Origin: Schwartzia sp. (in: firmicutes)
Lineage (GTDB): Bacteria > Bacillota > Negativicutes > Selenomonadales > Selenomonadaceae
DNA: 44,076 bases
Direction: 5' to 3'
NCBI GenBank assembly: GCA_017444395.1
Contig: JAFSWT010000152.1
Location: 1 to 44,076 of the forward strand
The notes below the pieces were generated by a model, which ran no database searches, was not told where the DNA came from, and saw only the letters and a program-made list of their open reading frames with translations. A program made the translations under genes and the position numbers. Positions 33,216-41,106 of the stretch are shown here, in pieces (position 1 is the stretch's first letter; every line of letters begins with the position of its first letter).

Positions 33216-34336
33216 ACGAGTTTGAGAGCTTGCTGAAAGCGGAGGAAGAGGCCCAGCAGAAAATCGAGGAGGATGACATCGTCAAGGCGACGGTCGTTTC
33301 GGTTGATAACAGCACGGCTTCCGTCAACATACCGGGCCTGAAGGCGGATATTCCCATCGAGAAAAAGGAACTGGGGGTCGCTGAGCAGGATAATGTCAAG
33401 GATGTCTTCCAGGTGGGCGACGAGATTGAGGTCTGCGTCGTCAAACTGGGCGGCGAGCACGGCGCGGTGGTTTCCAAGGTCAAGGCTGACCGCCGGGCTG
33501 CCTGGAAGGACTTCGAGGGCATCGTGGAGCGTGAGGAAATCGTTCCGGCGACGGTCAAGCAGGTCGTCAAAGGCGGCATCGTCGCTGAGGTGCGGGGCGC
33601 CCGGGCCTTCATTCCGGCTTCCCAGGTGGAGTGCCATTTCGTGAAGGATCTGTCCGTCTATGTCGGGCAGACGTTGGATACATTGCCGTTGGAGTGCGAT
33701 ATCAAGAAGCAGCGGCTCGTCCTTTCCCGCCGTAAGATTCTGGAGCGGGAACAGAAGGAAAAGCAGGAGGCGCTCTTCGGTACGCTGGAGACGGGACAGA
33801 CCCTCCACGGTACGGTCAAGCGTCTCGTGGATTATGGTGCCTTCATCGACATCGGCGGCGTGGACGGCCTGGCGCATATCTCGGATCTTTCCTGGACCCG
33901 GGTCAAGCATCCTTCGGACGTGCTGGAGGTCGGGCAGGAACTGGATGTCTATATCAAGAACTTCGACCCCGAGAAGAAGCGCATCTCCCTCAGCATCAAG
34001 GAGACCATGCCGAATCCCTGGGATGAGAAGATTGAGAATTACCATGAGGGCGAGATCATCCGCGGCCGCATCATCAAGCTGATGGAGTTCGGCGCTTTCA
34101 TGGAAATCGAGCCGGGCTTTGACGGACTCATCCCGATGGGCGAGCTTTCCAATACGAACATCGCCAAGGCGGATGAGGTTGTCCATGTGGGCGACGAGGT
34201 GACGGTCAAGATTCTTCACATTGACAAGAGTCGCCGCCGCATTTCGTTGAGCCTCAAGCGGGTGAAGAAGGACGCTGAACCGGTGGCGGCCAGTGATGAC
34301 GCGGCCGGGACGGCGGAGGAAACCGGAAACGAGTGA
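33200..34336 (+). CDS. rpsA: 30S ribosomal protein S1-like protein, four S1 domains
   Basis: The protein binds mRNA at the ribosome or, in many Bacillota, acts as an S1-like RNA-binding protein. The 378 residues hold four S1 motifs, at about 20-95, 110-175, 190-262 and 275-350, the last two clearest (VKRLVDYGAFIDIGGVDGLAHISDLSW and IIKLMEFGAFMEIEPGFDGLIP, split here). The tail is acidic and Ala-rich. This is shorter than the six-domain E. coli S1 (557 aa) but typical for this phylum. The start is GTG (33200) inside the ispH 3' end, with GGAGG about 10 nt upstream; the ATG four codons later is an alternative. A terminator follows. Confidence 0.9.
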   Translation: MSEEMNEFESLLKAEEEAQQKIEEDDIVKATVVSVDNSTASVNIPGLKADIPIEKKELGVAEQDNVKDVFQVGDEIEVCVVKLGGEHGAVVSKVKADRRAAWKDFEGIVEREEIVPATVKQVVKGGIVAEVRGARAFIPASQVECHFVKDLSVYVGQTLDTLPLECDIKKQRLVLSRRKILEREQKEKQEALFGTLETGQTLHGTVKRLVDYGAFIDIGGVDGLAHISDLSWTRVKHPSDVLEVGQELDVYIKNFDPEKKRISLSIKETMPNPWDEKIENYHEGEIIRGRIIKLMEFGAFMEIEPGFDGLIPMGELSNTNIAKADEVVHVGDEVTVKILHIDKSRRRISLSLKRVKKDAEPVAASDDAAGTAEETGNE

Positions 34337-34370
34337 GATCGTTTCCCGGCATGCAAGGCGGGATTCAGTG

Positions 34371-34416
34371 GGGCTGTCGCAGGAAGCTTTGTGCTTCGGG
34401 CGGCAGCCCTGTTTTT
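34371..34416 (+). terminator. rpsA terminator
   Basis: GGGCTGTCGC (34371-34380) pairs with GCGGCAGCCC (34400-34409) including one G-U, then TGTTTTTG. It lies 34 bp after rpsA and ends just before the DUF512 gene, so that gene may depend on read-through or an unseen promoter. Confidence 0.7.
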
Positions 34417-34438
34417 GTATGGTGAGGCATTGGACGAT

Positions 34439-35833
34439 ATGAGGTATGGAGAGATCATCCGGGTACGGGAGGACAGCCTGGCGGAGGAGCTGGGCCTGGT
34501 TCCGGGGGACCGGATCGTGGAGGTCAACGGGCAGGGGCTGCGGGACATCATCGACCTGAGCTTTGCGATGGCGGATGAGGAGATCGAGCTGCTGGTGGAG
34601 CATGCCGATGGTGAGCGTGAGCTTCTGGCCTTTGACAAGGACTACGATGAGGAGCTGGGAGCGGAGTTCCGGGCAGCGGTTTTTGACGGTATACGGGGCT
34701 GCGGAAACCATTGCTGGTTCTGCTTTGTCGATCAGGTGGCACCGCACATGCGGGACAGCCTCTATGTCAAGGACGATGATTACCGGCTGTCCTTCCTCTA
34801 CGGCAATTTCGTCACCCTGACGAACATGGGCGAGGCGGATTTCCGGCGCATCGCGCAGTATCATTTGTCGCCGCTGTTCGTTTCGGTCCATACGATGAAT
34901 ATGGAGCTGCGGGCGGCCATGCTGGGAACGCCCCGGGGCGGTGAGCTGTTGGGGCAGCTTGACCGTCTGGAGGCGGCGGGGGTGGAGTACCATACGCAGG
35001 TCGTCCTTTGCCCGGGCGTAAACGATGGTGAAGAGCTGGAAAGAACCATCCGGCTCCTGTGGGAGCGTCGCTCCTGGGTGCGTTCCCTGGCCATTGTTCC
35101 CGTTGGGTTGACGAAGTTCCGGGAGGGGTGCCATCCGCTGTCACCCTTCGACGCGGCGGGGGCGGACGCGGTGATTCGTCAGGTCAGCCGGTGGCAAAAA
35201 GAAAACCGGCAAAAAAGCGGCGAAAACTTCGTTTACCTGGGGGATGAATTCTATCTGCTGGCCGGGGCGCCACTGCCCGAAGCGGCGGAGTATGACGGCT
35301 TTCCGCAGCTTGACAACGGCGTAGGCCTGCTGCGGAATTTTTTGGAGGATTGGGAAAAAAGCCGGACCACGGCGTCGATGGCAGAGCCGGAAAAGCCGGC
35401 GCGTTTGGATGTTGTCTGCGGGACGGCGGTCGCGCCCGTTTTCGGGGAACTGTTGGCGACGGTCCGCACCGGGAAGCGGCAGCTTCGCCTGCTGCCGGTG
35501 GAGAACCGGTTTTTCGGCGGCGGTGTCAATGTCTCCGGGTTGCTCACGGGACAGGATATCCTGCGGGCGCTCCGGGCGCAGGAGACGCCGCGGGACGGTG
35601 TGCTCCTGCCGGCCAGCGCTCTGCGAAGCGGCGAGGATGTGTTCCTGGACGATATGACACTGACGGATATGGAACAGGCGCTGGGCGTGCCCGTGGTACC
35701 GGTGCTGAGCGGGGCGGAGCTTTACGATGTTCTGGCGCACTGGGGCGAGGCACATCGGCTGCGCCGGGACGGAAAACTCTATACCTGGCAGGGCAATGCC
35801 GCTTATACGAAACTGGGGGAGGGAGCAGGATGA
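34439..35833 (+). CDS. DUF512 family protein: PDZ plus radical-SAM-type iron-sulfur protein
   Basis: A 464-residue protein of unknown function, widely conserved in Bacillota and cyanobacteria next to der. Residues 5-65 are PDZ-like (EDSLAEELGLVPGDRIVEVN). The cluster motif Cys88-x3-Cys92-x2-Cys95 (GCGNHCWFCFVDQ) is the radical-SAM signature. The middle forms the barrel (LSPLFVSVHTMNMELRAAML), and the C-terminal half is the DUF512 domain. The start is uncertain: ATG at 34439 has GTGAGG 11 nt upstream, and TTG at 34430 is also in frame. It overlaps der by 4 bp, suggesting a link to ribosome assembly, but no reaction is known. Confidence 0.85.
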   Translation: MRYGEIIRVREDSLAEELGLVPGDRIVEVNGQGLRDIIDLSFAMADEEIELLVEHADGERELLAFDKDYDEELGAEFRAAVFDGIRGCGNHCWFCFVDQVAPHMRDSLYVKDDDYRLSFLYGNFVTLTNMGEADFRRIAQYHLSPLFVSVHTMNMELRAAMLGTPRGGELLGQLDRLEAAGVEYHTQVVLCPGVNDGEELERTIRLLWERRSWVRSLAIVPVGLTKFREGCHPLSPFDAAGADAVIRQVSRWQKENRQKSGENFVYLGDEFYLLAGAPLPEAAEYDGFPQLDNGVGLLRNFLEDWEKSRTTASMAEPEKPARLDVVCGTAVAPVFGELLATVRTGKRQLRLLPVENRFFGGGVNVSGLLTGQDILRALRAQETPRDGVLLPASALRSGEDVFLDDMTLTDMEQALGVPVVPVLSGAELYDVLAHWGEAHRLRRDGKLYTWQGNAAYTKLGEGAG

Positions 35834-37164
35834 GTAAACCGATTGTCGCCATCGTCGGCCGGCCGAATGTGGGGAAATCGACATTGTTCAACCAGATCGG
35901 CAAAAAGCGTGTCTCCATCGTGGACGATATCCCAGGGGTGACGCGGGACCGTATCTATATGGACGCTGTCTGGCTGGAGCATGTGTTCACCATGATTGAT
36001 ACCGGTGGCATCGAGTTCGAGGCGGAAAACCGCCTGCTGACCTCGATGCGGCAGCAGGCGGAGATCGCCATGGAGGAAGCGGACGTCATCGTCTTCGTGG
36101 TGGACGGGCGCGCCGGCATTACCAATACCGACGAAGAAGTGGCCCGGCTTCTGCGGCCGACAAAGAAGCCGGTGGTGCTGGCGGTGAACAAAATCGACAG
36201 CCCCAAGCAGGAAGCCGATGTCTATGAATTCTACAATCTGGGGCTGGGTGAGCCCATACCTATTGCCGCCGCCAACGCCCTGAATCTGGGCGACCTCCTG
36301 GACGCTGTGGTGGCGTCGTTCCCGGAAACCGACACGGCGGAAGAGGAAAGCGACGAGATAAAGCTGGCGGTGATTGGGCGGCCCAATGTGGGGAAGTCCT
36401 CGCTGGTCAACGCCCTCTTGGGAGAGGACCGGGTCATCGTCAGCGACATTCCCGGCACGACACGGGACGCCATTGATACGCATTTCACGAAGGACGGCAT
36501 CCGGTTCACGCTGATTGACACTGCTGGCATGCGCCGCAAGGGACGCATCGAGGAGGCAGTGGAACGGTACAGTGTAATCCGGGCGCTCAGGGCGGTGGAC
36601 CGGGCCGATGTGGTGCTGATGGTTCTCAACGCGGTGGAGGGCATCACCGACCAGGATACGAAGATTGCCGGCTATGCCCACGACTCCGGCAAGGGTGTCA
36701 TTCTGGTGGTGAACAAATGGGATATTTACGAGGACAAAGATGAGAAATCCACGCTGCGCTTTACTGAGGATATCCGGGCCAAGATGGCCTTCCTGCAGTA
36801 CGCGCCGGTGCTCTATACCTCAGCGTTGACACGCCAGCGGGTGCACCGCGTCACCGACCTGGCGAAATATGTGGCGGATCAGCAGTCCATGCGCATCCAG
36901 ACCAGTGTCCTCAACGAGCTTCTGCAGGACGCCATCGCGGTGAATCCACCGCCGGCGTATAAGGGCAAGCCCCTCAAGGTTCTGTTCATGACCCAGGCAG
37001 GCATTGTACCACCGCGATTCGTGATTTTCGTCAACGATCCGGAGCTCATGCACTTTTCCTACCTGCGCTTTATAGAGAACAAGCTGCGGGAGACCTTTGG
37101 CTTTGAGGGCGCGCCTATCAGGCTGATCGTCCGCAGCCGCAAATCGAAAGAGGAGGAACTCTGA
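35830..37164 (+). CDS. der: ribosome biogenesis GTPase Der (EngA)
   Basis: Der is an essential double GTPase needed for 50S subunit maturation. The 444-residue protein has two G domains, each with GRPNVGKS: at residues 10-17 (with DTGGIEF and NKID) and near 180 (with DTAGMRRKG and NKWD). The C-terminal KH-like domain includes VNPPPAYKGKPLKVLFMTQAG and PPRFVIFVNDPELMHFSYLRF. The ATG at 35830 overlaps the DUF512 stop by 4 bp, with GGAGG upstream; the longest frame runs far into DUF512 and is rejected. plsY begins 1 bp after its stop. Confidence 0.96.
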   Translation: MSKPIVAIVGRPNVGKSTLFNQIGKKRVSIVDDIPGVTRDRIYMDAVWLEHVFTMIDTGGIEFEAENRLLTSMRQQAEIAMEEADVIVFVVDGRAGITNTDEEVARLLRPTKKPVVLAVNKIDSPKQEADVYEFYNLGLGEPIPIAAANALNLGDLLDAVVASFPETDTAEEESDEIKLAVIGRPNVGKSSLVNALLGEDRVIVSDIPGTTRDAIDTHFTKDGIRFTLIDTAGMRRKGRIEEAVERYSVIRALRAVDRADVVLMVLNAVEGITDQDTKIAGYAHDSGKGVILVVNKWDIYEDKDEKSTLRFTEDIRAKMAFLQYAPVLYTSALTRQRVHRVTDLAKYVADQQSMRIQTSVLNELLQDAIAVNPPPAYKGKPLKVLFMTQAGIVPPRFVIFVNDPELMHFSYLRFIENKLRETFGFEGAPIRLIVRSRKSKEEEL

Positions 37165-37165
37165 T

Positions 37166-37762
37166 ATGGGATCACTTTTCGCGTGTCTTTTCAGCTATCT
37201 CATCGGTTCGATCCCCAGCGGCCTGATTTTTGGGAAAGGCATCTGGGGCATCGATCTGCGGGAACACGGCAGCCATAACATCGGCGCGACCAATGCCTGG
37301 CGAACCATCGGGAAACCGGCCGGCCTGCTGATATTCCTGATGGATTTCCTGAAGGGAGCCGTCGGCGTAGGGCTCGGAAGCGCTCTGGGAAGCGGCAGCC
37401 CGATGACTTTGGTGCTCTGCGGCATTGCTGCGATTGTCGGCCATTCCTGGTCGTTATTCCTGGGATTCAAGGGCGGTAAGGGCGTCGCTACCGGCCTTGG
37501 CGTCATCGCCATGCTGATGCCGGGGGTGACGGTGCTGGTCTTCCTGCTGTGGTTCGCCATCGTCTATGTGACCGGCTATGTCTCGCTGGGCTCCATCGTG
37601 GCGGCGGCAGCGGTGCCGGTCATTGCCTGGTGCTTCGGCGCGGCCGGGGCGTACATCGGCTTCGGCGTTCTGGCGGCGGCCTTCATCATTTACCGTCATC
37701 AGGCGAATATCGGCCGCCTGATGGCGGGGACGGAAAGCAAGATCAAGGCGGCGCGGCGCTGA
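37166..37762 (+). CDS. plsY: glycerol-3-phosphate acyltransferase PlsY
   Basis: PlsY transfers an acyl group from acyl-phosphate to glycerol-3-phosphate, the first step of phospholipid synthesis in most Bacillota. The 198-residue membrane protein has about five hydrophobic segments and the family's three loops: SYLIGSIPSG near the N-terminus, HGSHNIGATNAWR near 33-46, and GFKGGKGVATGLG near 99-111. The C-terminus is YRHQANIGRLMAGTESK. It starts 1 bp after der, and the DUF512-der-plsY order is typical. It acts upstream of plsC in the same pathway. Confidence 0.95.
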   Translation: MGSLFACLFSYLIGSIPSGLIFGKGIWGIDLREHGSHNIGATNAWRTIGKPAGLLIFLMDFLKGAVGVGLGSALGSGSPMTLVLCGIAAIVGHSWSLFLGFKGGKGVATGLGVIAMLMPGVTVLVFLLWFAIVYVTGYVSLGSIVAAAAVPVIAWCFGAAGAYIGFGVLAAAFIIYRHQANIGRLMAGTESKIKAARR

Positions 37763-37813
37763 ACCGGGCGTTTCCCTGATAGGGGAAAAGAGGAACGAAC
37801 AGGAGGCGGCTTC

Positions 37814-39001
37814 ATGGTATCGGAAAAGATGTATGAATTGGGAACGAAGAAATCCACGATCCGGACGATTTTCGAGTTTGGACGGCAGCGGGCGGCGGAA
37901 CTGGGGGAGGACAGCGTCTTTGATTTCAGTCTGGGCAATCCCAATGTCCCGGCCCCGGCCTTTGTCAAGCAGGCGATACTCGACGTCCTGGAGGATATGA
38001 CGCCGACGGAGATCCACGGTTACACGGTCGCTCCGGGGGCGCCGGCAGTGCGGGAGACGCTGGCACGCAGTCTCAACGAGCGGTTCGGAACCGGCTTTTC
38101 CGGGCGGAATCTCTTCCTGACGGCCGGTGCGGCAGCGGCCATCACGATTACCTTCAAGGCGCTGGCGGAGCCCGGGGACGAATTCCTGGCCCTGGCACCG
38201 TTCTTCCCCGAGTACCGTTGCTTCGTGGAGTCGGTCAGGGCGGCGCTGACCGTGGTGCCGCCCCGTGTTGAGGATTTCCAGATCGATTTCGCCGCGTTGG
38301 AACAACGGCTCACGTCACGGACCAAGGCGGTCATCGTAAACTCGCCCAACAATCCCAGCGGCGTGGTCTATTCCGAGGCAACCATCCGGGCTCTGACGGA
38401 TCTGTTGCGGCAAAAACAAAAGGAATACGGCCATCCGGTTTTCCTGATCTCGGATGAACCTTACCGGGAAATCGCCTATGCGGGTGTGGAGGTTCCCTGG
38501 CTCACGAAATATTACGAGAACACCATTGTCTGCTATTCCTACAGCAAGTCCGTCTCCCTGCCGGGCGAGCGCATCGGCTATATCCTGGTGCCGGACGAGG
38601 TTGCGGATTTCGACCGGGTCTATGGTGCCATCGCCGGGGCGGCACGGGTGCTGACCCATGTAAACGCGCCGTCGCTTTTCCAGTGGGTGGTGGCCCGTTG
38701 CGCCGGATTGCCTTCCGAGGTTGCGGCGTATGAGAAAAACGGGCGTCTTCTTTACGAGGGGCTGCTGGCAGCGGGCTTCCAATGCGTGAAGCCTCAGGGG
38801 GCGTTTTACCTGTTTCCCCGGTCGCTGGAAGCGGATGATTACGCGTTTTGCGAGCGGGCGAAAAAGTACGGCCTCCTGCTGGTGCCGGGGACTGACTTCG
38901 GTTGCCCGGGCCATTTCCGGGCGGCGTACTGCATCAGGACGGAGACCATCGAGCGGTCGCTGCCGCTGTTCCGGAAGCTGGCGGCGGAGTACCGCGGCTG
39001 A
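37814..39001 (+). CDS. class I/II PLP-dependent aminotransferase (aspartate-aminotransferase-like)
   Basis: A 395-residue fold-type I aminotransferase distinct from the one at 9606. PLP-site features are NNPSG at 179-183, Asp214 in LISDEPYRE, and Lys245 in YSYSKSVSLPGERIGY. The N-terminus has FDFSLGNPNVPAP and the C-terminus PQGAFYLFPRS. The family is often labelled aspartate aminotransferase, but the donor cannot be told from sequence. The start has AGGAGG 7 nt upstream. It lies 51 bp after plsY and ends the plus-strand run; the hairpin at 39012-39037 and a tRNA gene follow. Confidence 0.88.
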   Translation: MVSEKMYELGTKKSTIRTIFEFGRQRAAELGEDSVFDFSLGNPNVPAPAFVKQAILDVLEDMTPTEIHGYTVAPGAPAVRETLARSLNERFGTGFSGRNLFLTAGAAAAITITFKALAEPGDEFLALAPFFPEYRCFVESVRAALTVVPPRVEDFQIDFAALEQRLTSRTKAVIVNSPNNPSGVVYSEATIRALTDLLRQKQKEYGHPVFLISDEPYREIAYAGVEVPWLTKYYENTIVCYSYSKSVSLPGERIGYILVPDEVADFDRVYGAIAGAARVLTHVNAPSLFQWVVARCAGLPSEVAAYEKNGRLLYEGLLAAGFQCVKPQGAFYLFPRSLEADDYAFCERAKKYGLLLVPGTDFGCPGHFRAAYCIRTETIERSLPLFRKLAAEYRG

Positions 39002-39011
39002 AAAAAAGAGT

Positions 39012-39037
39012 CCCGGCAGCGCTTTGGCACTGCCGGG
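39012..39037. terminator. hairpin after the aminotransferase gene
   Basis: CCCGGCAG (39012-39019) and CTGCCGGG (39030-39037) form an 8-bp stem. The plus side lacks a clean T-run, while the minus side has ACTCTTTTTTT, so it looks like a weak plus-strand and better minus-strand terminator. Confidence 0.45.
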
Positions 39038-39064
39038 GCCGGGCCGTGATTCTTTCATCGGCTC

Positions 39065-39093
39065 TTTACAAATCTGTCAAAACAAAGTATAAT
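39065..39093 (+). promoter_or_regulatory. promoter of tRNA-Pro
   Basis: TTTACA (39065-39070), 17 bp, consensus TATAAT (39088-39093). It predicts a start within a few bases of the mature tRNA 5' end, so little 5' processing would be needed. Confidence 0.85.
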
Positions 39094-39102
39094 ATCCTTC
39101 GT

Positions 39103-39179
39103 CGGGGCGTAGCCCAGTTTGGTAGAGCGCTTCCTTGGGGTGGAAGAGGTCGTGGGTTCAAATCCCGTCGCTCCGACCA
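39103..39179 (+). tRNA. tRNA-Pro (anticodon GGG)
   Basis: A 77-nt cloverleaf: acceptor CGGGGCG pairs with CGCTCCG (one G-U), the D-arm has GCCCAGTTTGGTAGAGC, and the anticodon arm is CTTCC-TTGGGGT-GGAAG with anticodon GGG. The T-arm contains GTGGGTTCAAATCCCGT, and the CCA end is encoded. GGG reads the CCC and CCU proline codons. Confidence 0.97.
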
Positions 39180-39190
39180 TAATTTCATAA

Positions 39191-39226
39191 AAAACCGGCC
39201 TCGCCGTTTTCGGGCGAGGCCTTTTT
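39191..39226. terminator. terminator shared by tRNA-Pro and the HD-GYP gene
   Basis: GGCCTCGCC (39197-39205) and GGCGAGGCC (39213-39221) form a 9-bp stem with a 7-nt loop, A-rich on the left and TTTTT on the right. It overlaps the last codons of the converging HD-GYP gene by 2 bp, and can act on both strands. Confidence 0.85.
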
Positions 39227-40409
39227 ATGCGCTTTTTCCGTTGGGAAGGTCGTCGAGGGAGCTGATTTCGGGATAATCGTTTTCCAGAAGTTCCGCCGGG
39301 TTGAGACGGAGGCGGCTCGTGAGGGAAATCAGGCTGATGTCTTCCAGCAGGGATGAGACGGAAACGCCGGGCACTTTGGAAAGGTCAATCTCAAAGGGAT
39401 CATGCATATGGTAGCGGTCATCGGCGAAAACGCAGATGCGTGGCCGGACCGTAGCGCCGAAGGGCGCCGCCTTGACGATGGCAAAGCCGGCCGATGTCTC
39501 CAGCACGCTGCCGACGGGAAAGATGACGAGATTGTTAAAAAAGAGATCCAGCAACCGTTCATCAAACTGCCCCCGGGACAGCTTCTTCATGATGCGGTAG
39601 GCGATATGCGGCTTATAGGCGACCTTGTAGCTCCGGGCCGAGGTCAGGGCGTCGTAAACATCAGCGATGGCAACGACGCGGGCGAGGCGGTTGATGGCTT
39701 CGGATGCCTGGGACGCGGGGTAGCCGGTGCCGTCTATGTGCTGATGGTGCTGAACGGCCATCAGGGAAAGCGTCCGGGCGTTTTCCCCGCGGGCGGCCAG
39801 CAGGCGCTCTCCACCGGTCACCGGATGGCGCTGGACGATTTCAAACTCCTCGTTGCTGAGCTTGGCCGGCTTGTTGAGGATTTCCACCGGAACGTCAATC
39901 TTGCCGATGTCGTGCAGGAAACCGCCGCGTACCAAAGGGAACAGCTTTTTCGGCGAATAGTGACAGAGCCGGCCGATAAAGCCGCTGATGATGGCGACAC
40001 CAACGCTGTGGCGGAAAGTGTATTCATCGTGTTCGAGAATCTGTGTAAGAGCGATAAGATCGTCTTCGGTGTCCAGAATTTTCCGGATGATCCGGGGAAG
40101 GGAACCGCGCAGGAAAACGGGGTTCATCAGTCCGTCCAGACAGAAAGCGTCGAGCTTTTCCTTCACGATGGCATGGGCGAAACGCTGTGTTTTTGTCAGG
40201 TGTTCCTGCAGGCCGGAAGTGTCCGGTGTTGTCGGATTCTCGCCGCCGTCGCAGATTGTCGCCTGTGTAACGCCCATTGTCTGAAGCTGCCGGATGGAAC
40301 GGTCCGTCAGGATGGTGCCGGCTTTCAGGTAGGCGACGCCATGCAGGTTACGGAAATCCTCGGCAATCATCATACCTGCCTGCAGGTCATCTGTCGCTAC
40401 TGTCCGCAT
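39225..40409 (-). CDS. HD-GYP domain protein, probable c-di-GMP phosphodiesterase
   Basis: A 394-residue protein likely to hydrolyse c-di-GMP. Residues 1-60 resemble the DUF3391-type N-terminus (DDLQAGMMIAEDFRN and YLKAGTILTDRSIRQLQ). The HD domain has His134 (FRHSVGVA), the HD pair at 166-167 in GGFLHDIGKIDVP, HPVTGGERLL, and the GYP motif HHQHIDGTGYP at 221-231. The family more often has HHE at that point; Gln replaces Glu here, which may change metal binding. The end (about 300-394) is unassigned. No membrane segment is present, so it is probably cytoplasmic. The start at 40409 has GGAGG 7 nt upstream; GTG at 40427 is less likely. It is next to a ComFB gene. Confidence 0.87.
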   Translation of the reverse strand: MRTVATDDLQAGMMIAEDFRNLHGVAYLKAGTILTDRSIRQLQTMGVTQATICDGGENPTTPDTSGLQEHLTKTQRFAHAIVKEKLDAFCLDGLMNPVFLRGSLPRIIRKILDTEDDLIALTQILEHDEYTFRHSVGVAIISGFIGRLCHYSPKKLFPLVRGGFLHDIGKIDVPVEILNKPAKLSNEEFEIVQRHPVTGGERLLAARGENARTLSLMAVQHHQHIDGTGYPASQASEAINRLARVVAIADVYDALTSARSYKVAYKPHIAYRIMKKLSRGQFDERLLDLFFNNLVIFPVGSVLETSAGFAIVKAAPFGATVRPRICVFADDRYHMHDPFEIDLSKVPGVSVSSLLEDISLISLTSRLRLNPAELLENDYPEISSLDDLPNGKSA

Positions 40410-40453
40410 GCGTTCGCCTCCCTTCACTTCTCACGGTAAAATCATTAAATTAT

Positions 40454-40462
40454 ATTCTACCA
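40454..40462 (-). promoter_or_regulatory. extended -10 promoter of the HD-GYP gene
   Basis: On the minus strand TGGTAGAAT: TAGAAT (40454-40459) with TGn. The TCGCAA 17 bp upstream is a poor -35. The leader is about 38 nt. Confidence 0.5.
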
Positions 40463-40530
40463 CATTTGCCGGGGCTTTGCGAGATGATTTTTCAAGCTCC
40501 GTGAGGAACAGAGGCTGTTCAGCGGAAAAG

Positions 40531-40566
40531 AAAAAGCGTCCCCGGCTCTGGCAAGTTGGGAACGCT
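40531..40566 (-). terminator. terminator of the ComFB-family gene
   Basis: On the minus strand AGCGTTCCC and GGGGACGCT form a 9-bp stem with one G-U and a loop of about 14 nt, followed by TTTTTCTTTT. It separates the ComFB gene from the HD-GYP gene, so each has its own transcript. Confidence 0.75.
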
Positions 40567-40620
40567 ATGGGTGGCGAAAAACGCGGTCAATGTTCTTCGT
40601 TCGGCCTGGAAAAGACGCCC

Positions 40621-40896
40621 TTACGGCTTCTCTTCGTGGCGCGGGTGCTCGGAAACGACTTCGACGGCCCGGGCAATTTCCTCCAGCACTTCGACGCCAT
40701 AGGTGAGGGACATTTGATCCAGACGAGCATAAATGCTGCCCTTGTCAGTCGATACATACTTGGGCGGCAGATGGTTCAGCGCCAGAATGGCTATATCCTG
40801 GCGGCATTGAGGGCAGTCACAGCAGTCGGGATAGAGCTTGAGAACGCTGTCCAGCTTTTGCAGGACAAAATCTTCCATATAGTTTTTCAACTGCAT
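40621..40896 (-). CDS. late competence development ComFB family protein
   Basis: A 91-residue protein matching the ComFB family: KNYMEDFVLQKLDSVL, the cysteine cluster CCDCPQC at 25-31, DIAILALNHLPPKYVST, and a short helical C-terminus. ComFB proteins were first noted in the B. subtilis comF operon, and some have been reported to bind cyclic dinucleotides. The cysteines suggest a zinc or redox site. It lies directly upstream of the HD-GYP gene on the same strand but has its own promoter and terminator. No comFA or comFC is nearby, so a competence role is not supported by context. Confidence 0.85.
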   Translation of the reverse strand: MQLKNYMEDFVLQKLDSVLKLYPDCCDCPQCRQDIAILALNHLPPKYVSTDKGSIYARLDQMSLTYGVEVLEEIARAVEVVSEHPRHEEKP

Positions 40897-40934
40897 ACCG
40901 GCTGGTTCCTTTCACGTTTTTTGTCATTATACCT

Positions 40935-41034
40935 TGTCCACTAGATTCAGCCTTCCCTGCGGTCGGCTTCATCAAGTGGCCAGGTATATATTCAGCACTA
41001 AGCTCCCCCCTTCCCTTCGGTCGGGCTCGCTTAG
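40935..41034 (-). repeat. two related hairpin elements in the ComFB leader
   Basis: Read on the minus strand, the first element starts at the predicted transcript start: an 8-bp stem CACTAAGC / GCTTAGTG enclosing CCCGACCGAAGGGAAGGG. The second, about 20 nt later, is CCACT / AGTGG with an inner AGCC / GGCT stem enclosing GACCGCAGGGAAGG. The consensus is AGCC(C)GACCGNAGGGAAGG, while the outer stems differ in sequence but keep pairing. Tandem RNA structures or dispersed palindromic repeats both fit. Confidence 0.6.
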
Positions 41035-41041
41035 TGTTCAT

Positions 41042-41070
41042 ATTATATCATGATTGAGGACTGTCGGCAA
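41042..41070 (-). promoter_or_regulatory. promoter of the ComFB-family gene
   Basis: On the minus strand TTGCCG (41065-41070), 17 bp, consensus TATAAT (41042-41047). The leader of about 140 nt contains the two hairpin elements. A second TATAAT (40926-40931) without a -35 lies nearer the gene. Confidence 0.65.
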
Positions 41071-41106
41071 TCGGAGAAAAACGGTAGTATGCTCCGGCGG
41101 GTGCCG

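Noticed and set aside
33203-35134. A 643-codon minus-strand frame opposite rpsA and the DUF512 gene
   Set aside because: It spans a terminator and two recognised genes and shows no domain; shadow of GC-rich codons.
40817-41041. Small minus-strand frame through the ComFB leader hairpins
   Set aside because: Its sequence is simply the translation of the two hairpin repeats, with no ribosome-binding site, and it overlaps the real ComFB start out of frame.
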